64,000 nucleotides of DNA from PFJX01 sp964466195 (GTDB lineage: Bacteria; Pseudomonadota; Gammaproteobacteria; Burkholderiales; Thiobacillaceae): contig CAYXMQ010000012.1 of the NCBI GenBank assembly GCA_964466195.1, positions 1-64,000 on the forward strand, given 5' to 3'. The translations under genes and the position numbers were made by a program. Below are positions 61,683-64,000 of the stretch, one piece after another (the stretch's first letter is position 1; the number at the start of each line of letters is the position of its first letter). The notes beneath the pieces were generated by a model that searched no databases, was not told the DNA's origin, and saw only the letters and a program-made list of their open reading frames with translations.

Positions 61683-62958
61683 GTGTTCCGTCATTCGCTT
61701 CGGCCATGACCGCAGCGACGGTATGAAACGAGCCAAAGGCGAGAATTGTATCAGTCGGCCTCGCCTGCAAGCATGCAGCTCGCCAGGCTTCCTGCACAGT
61801 GGCATGGCTGACGAAAGCACAACCGGCGTCCTCTAGAAAACGCGCCAGACCTGCCGAATCAAGGCCGCGCGGCATATCCAGGCCGGCGGCATGCCATTGC
61901 TGCACATAAGGCTGCATGGCCTGCACCACGGCGGCGACATCCTTGTCCGCCAGCATGGCGCAAACGGCGATCACCTGCCCGCCCGGCGGCAGATCCGCGA
62001 GATTGGCGGCCAGCGCTCGCGCCGCGTGCGGATTGTGCGCGACATCGACAATGCGCAAGGGTTGCCGCCCGACGATCTGAAAACGGCCGGGCTGGCGAGC
62101 GGCGGCCAATCCCGCCCGCAAGGCTTTCGTGCTGACCGGCAAACGGCGGCGCAAAGACCACAGCGCCGCCACCGCGCTGGCGGCATTAACGTATTGATGG
62201 CGGCCGGGCATGGCCAGTCTGGGCAAGGCGGGGAAAACGCCCTCCTCGACCCGGCAGGTCCAGCCGACCTCGCTGAGTTCGACGCGGATGTCCACGCCGA
62301 AGCGCAGTATTTGCGCAGCCACCGCATCGGCATGCGCCAACAAACTGGCCGGCGGATTGGCATCGCCGCAAATGGCCGGGCGGCCGGCGCGGAAGATACC
62401 GGCCTTCTCGAAACCGATCGCTTCGCGGGTATCACCGAGAAACTGCTGATGATCAAGATCGACGCTAGCGACCACCGCGCAATCGGCATCCCACGCATTG
62501 ACCGCATCCAGACGCCCGCCCATGCCGACCTCCAGCACGACGACATCGAGCTCGGCGCGCTGATACAACCACATCGCCGCCAGCGTGCCCTGTTCAAAGT
62601 AGGTCAACGGCACGAGATTTTGCGGATCTTCGCAGCGGGCGCGTTCAACCGCCGCCAACGCCTCGCATAACTCGGCATCGCTCGCCTCGCGGCCGTTGAT
62701 ATGAACCCGCTCGTTGTAGCACAGCAGATGCGGCGACGAGTAACAGCCGACGCGATAGCCGGCGGCAATCAACACGGCCTCCAGATAGGCGCAGACCGAG
62801 CCCTTGCCGTTGGTGCCTGCGACCGAGATCAGCGCAAAGCTCGGCTGCAGACCGAGCCGGTCGCGCACCCGCGCGACGCGGTCGAGGCCCAGCACGATGG
62901 CTTCCCGGTTGCGGGATTCCAAATGCTGCAACCAGGATTCAAGCGTAGCGGGGCTCAA
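61657..62958 (-). CDS. folC: Bifunctional folylpolyglutamate/dihydrofolate synthase
   Basis: 433 residues. Adds glutamate to folates. ATP-binding P-loop in ISVAGTNGKGSVCAYLEA, YSSPHLLCYNERVHING, and the DVAHNPHAARALA motif of the Mur-ligase-like fold; DxGMGG-like segment EVGMGGRLDA. The 3' end overlaps the SPOR gene. Follows accD after about 36 bp. Length normal. Confidence 0.97.
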   Translation of the reverse strand: MSPATLESWLQHLESRNREAIVLGLDRVARVRDRLGLQPSFALISVAGTNGKGSVCAYLEAVLIAAGYRVGCYSSPHLLCYNERVHINGREASDAELCEALAAVERARCEDPQNLVPLTYFEQGTLAAMWLYQRAELDVVVLEVGMGGRLDAVNAWDADCAVVASVDLDHQQFLGDTREAIGFEKAGIFRAGRPAICGDANPPASLLAHADAVAAQILRFGVDIRVELSEVGWTCRVEEGVFPALPRLAMPGRHQYVNAASAVAALWSLRRRLPVSTKALRAGLAAARQPGRFQIVGRQPLRIVDVAHNPHAARALAANLADLPPGGQVIAVCAMLADKDVAAVVQAMQPYVQQWHAAGLDMPRGLDSAGLARFLEDAGCAFVSHATVQEAWRAACLQARPTDTILAFGSFHTVAAVMAEANDGTHGGINSNG

Positions 62959-62994
62959 AAACGGATTACGCCTGAGCTGACCGACAATCTGGAC

Positions 62995-63867
<873 letters not shown>

Positions 63868-63877
63868 GCTCGCTTCC

Positions 63878-64000
63878 TCAGTTATCCAAGGCGGCGCGCA
63901 CGCCCGCCACAAAGGTTTTCACGTTGGCCAACATCGTGTCGGGGGTGGATTGTTCGATTTCCTGCACGATGCGCGATCCGATCACTACCGCATCCGCCAC
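63878..64000 (-). CDS. trpA: Tryptophan synthase alpha chain, C-terminal end (runs off window)
   Basis: The last 40 codons are visible: VADAVVIGSRIVQEIEQS, then TFVAGVRAALDN and TGA at 63878. These match the C-terminus of TrpA (the ADGVVVGSAIV motif and closing helix). The rest of the gene lies beyond the right edge. Its end lies only 10 bp before the accD start, so they are in one operon. Confidence 0.9.
   Translation of the reverse strand: MADAVVIGSRIVQEIEQSTPDTMLANVKTFVAGVRAALDN

Overview
The window looks like the chromosome of a high-GC betaproteobacterium, probably of the Nitrosomonadales type, although the genus cannot be fixed from sequence alone. The evidence is the end-of-window gene order trpA-accD-folC-SPOR-cvpA-purF-metZ, a tmRNA with the tag ANDETYALAA, a PEP-CTERM protein beside an EpsA-type LuxR regulator, and ordinary uvrB, rne and rluC genes. 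No CRISPR array and no complete insertion sequence was seen.

Region by region. (1) 1-6351: a type I secretion ABC transporter and membrane-fusion pair, then a TonB-dependent receptor with a YfiR-like periplasmic protein. (2) 6429-15512: a large DUF748/AsmA-like protein, a fused SpmA/SpmB-like membrane protein, a CobD/CbiB-like protein, a GyrI-like membrane protein, a metallo-beta-lactamase-fold hydrolase with a small cupin, HU, and a secreted protein with repeated MDP motifs. (3) 15646-16122: ssrA with its promoter and terminator. (4) 16314-26145: a block of large sensor kinases on the minus strand. It includes a hybrid kinase whose receiver has lost its phospho-acceptor, a response-regulator/kinase fusion, a small beta-barrel protein, and a 1344-residue propeller sensor. 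Leftover heads and tails of other paralogues show that the block arose by tandem duplication and deletion. (5) 27196-33904: an FKBP isomerase, glyoxalase I, a VF530-family protein, a large ExeM/NucH-type nuclease with an RTX tail, the PEP-CTERM protein, EpsA, and two very small membrane or motility-type proteins.

(6) 34083-49420: a 15.3-kb genomic island inserted in the 3' end of tRNA-Asn(GTT). It is bounded by a 47-bp exact direct repeat and has GCTAGCCCG repeats at both ends. It carries a tyrosine integrase, an AlpA-like regulator, a PriCT-2/Toprim protein, a DUF3987 protein, small accessory ORFs, a type III restriction-modification system whose mod gene is broken by one base in a C run, and a three-gene module (MqsR-like toxin, MqsA-like antitoxin with a long C-terminal extension, SecB-like chaperone). 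The module fits the toxin-antitoxin-chaperone (TAC) design. About 570 bp of non-coding, hairpin-rich DNA follows it, which may be a structured RNA of the HEARO/omega-RNA kind and/or an attC-like hairpin.

(7) 49375-64000: tRNA-Asn, a class I aminotransferase, uvrB with a protein tyrosine phosphatase, rne, rluC (with palindromic repeats inserted in frame) and the trpA-to-metZ operon.

The strongest candidate for an under-described system is the TAC module and the non-coding region after it. The restriction-modification system on the same island is a second defence locus, and its present state (broken or switched off) deserves checking.
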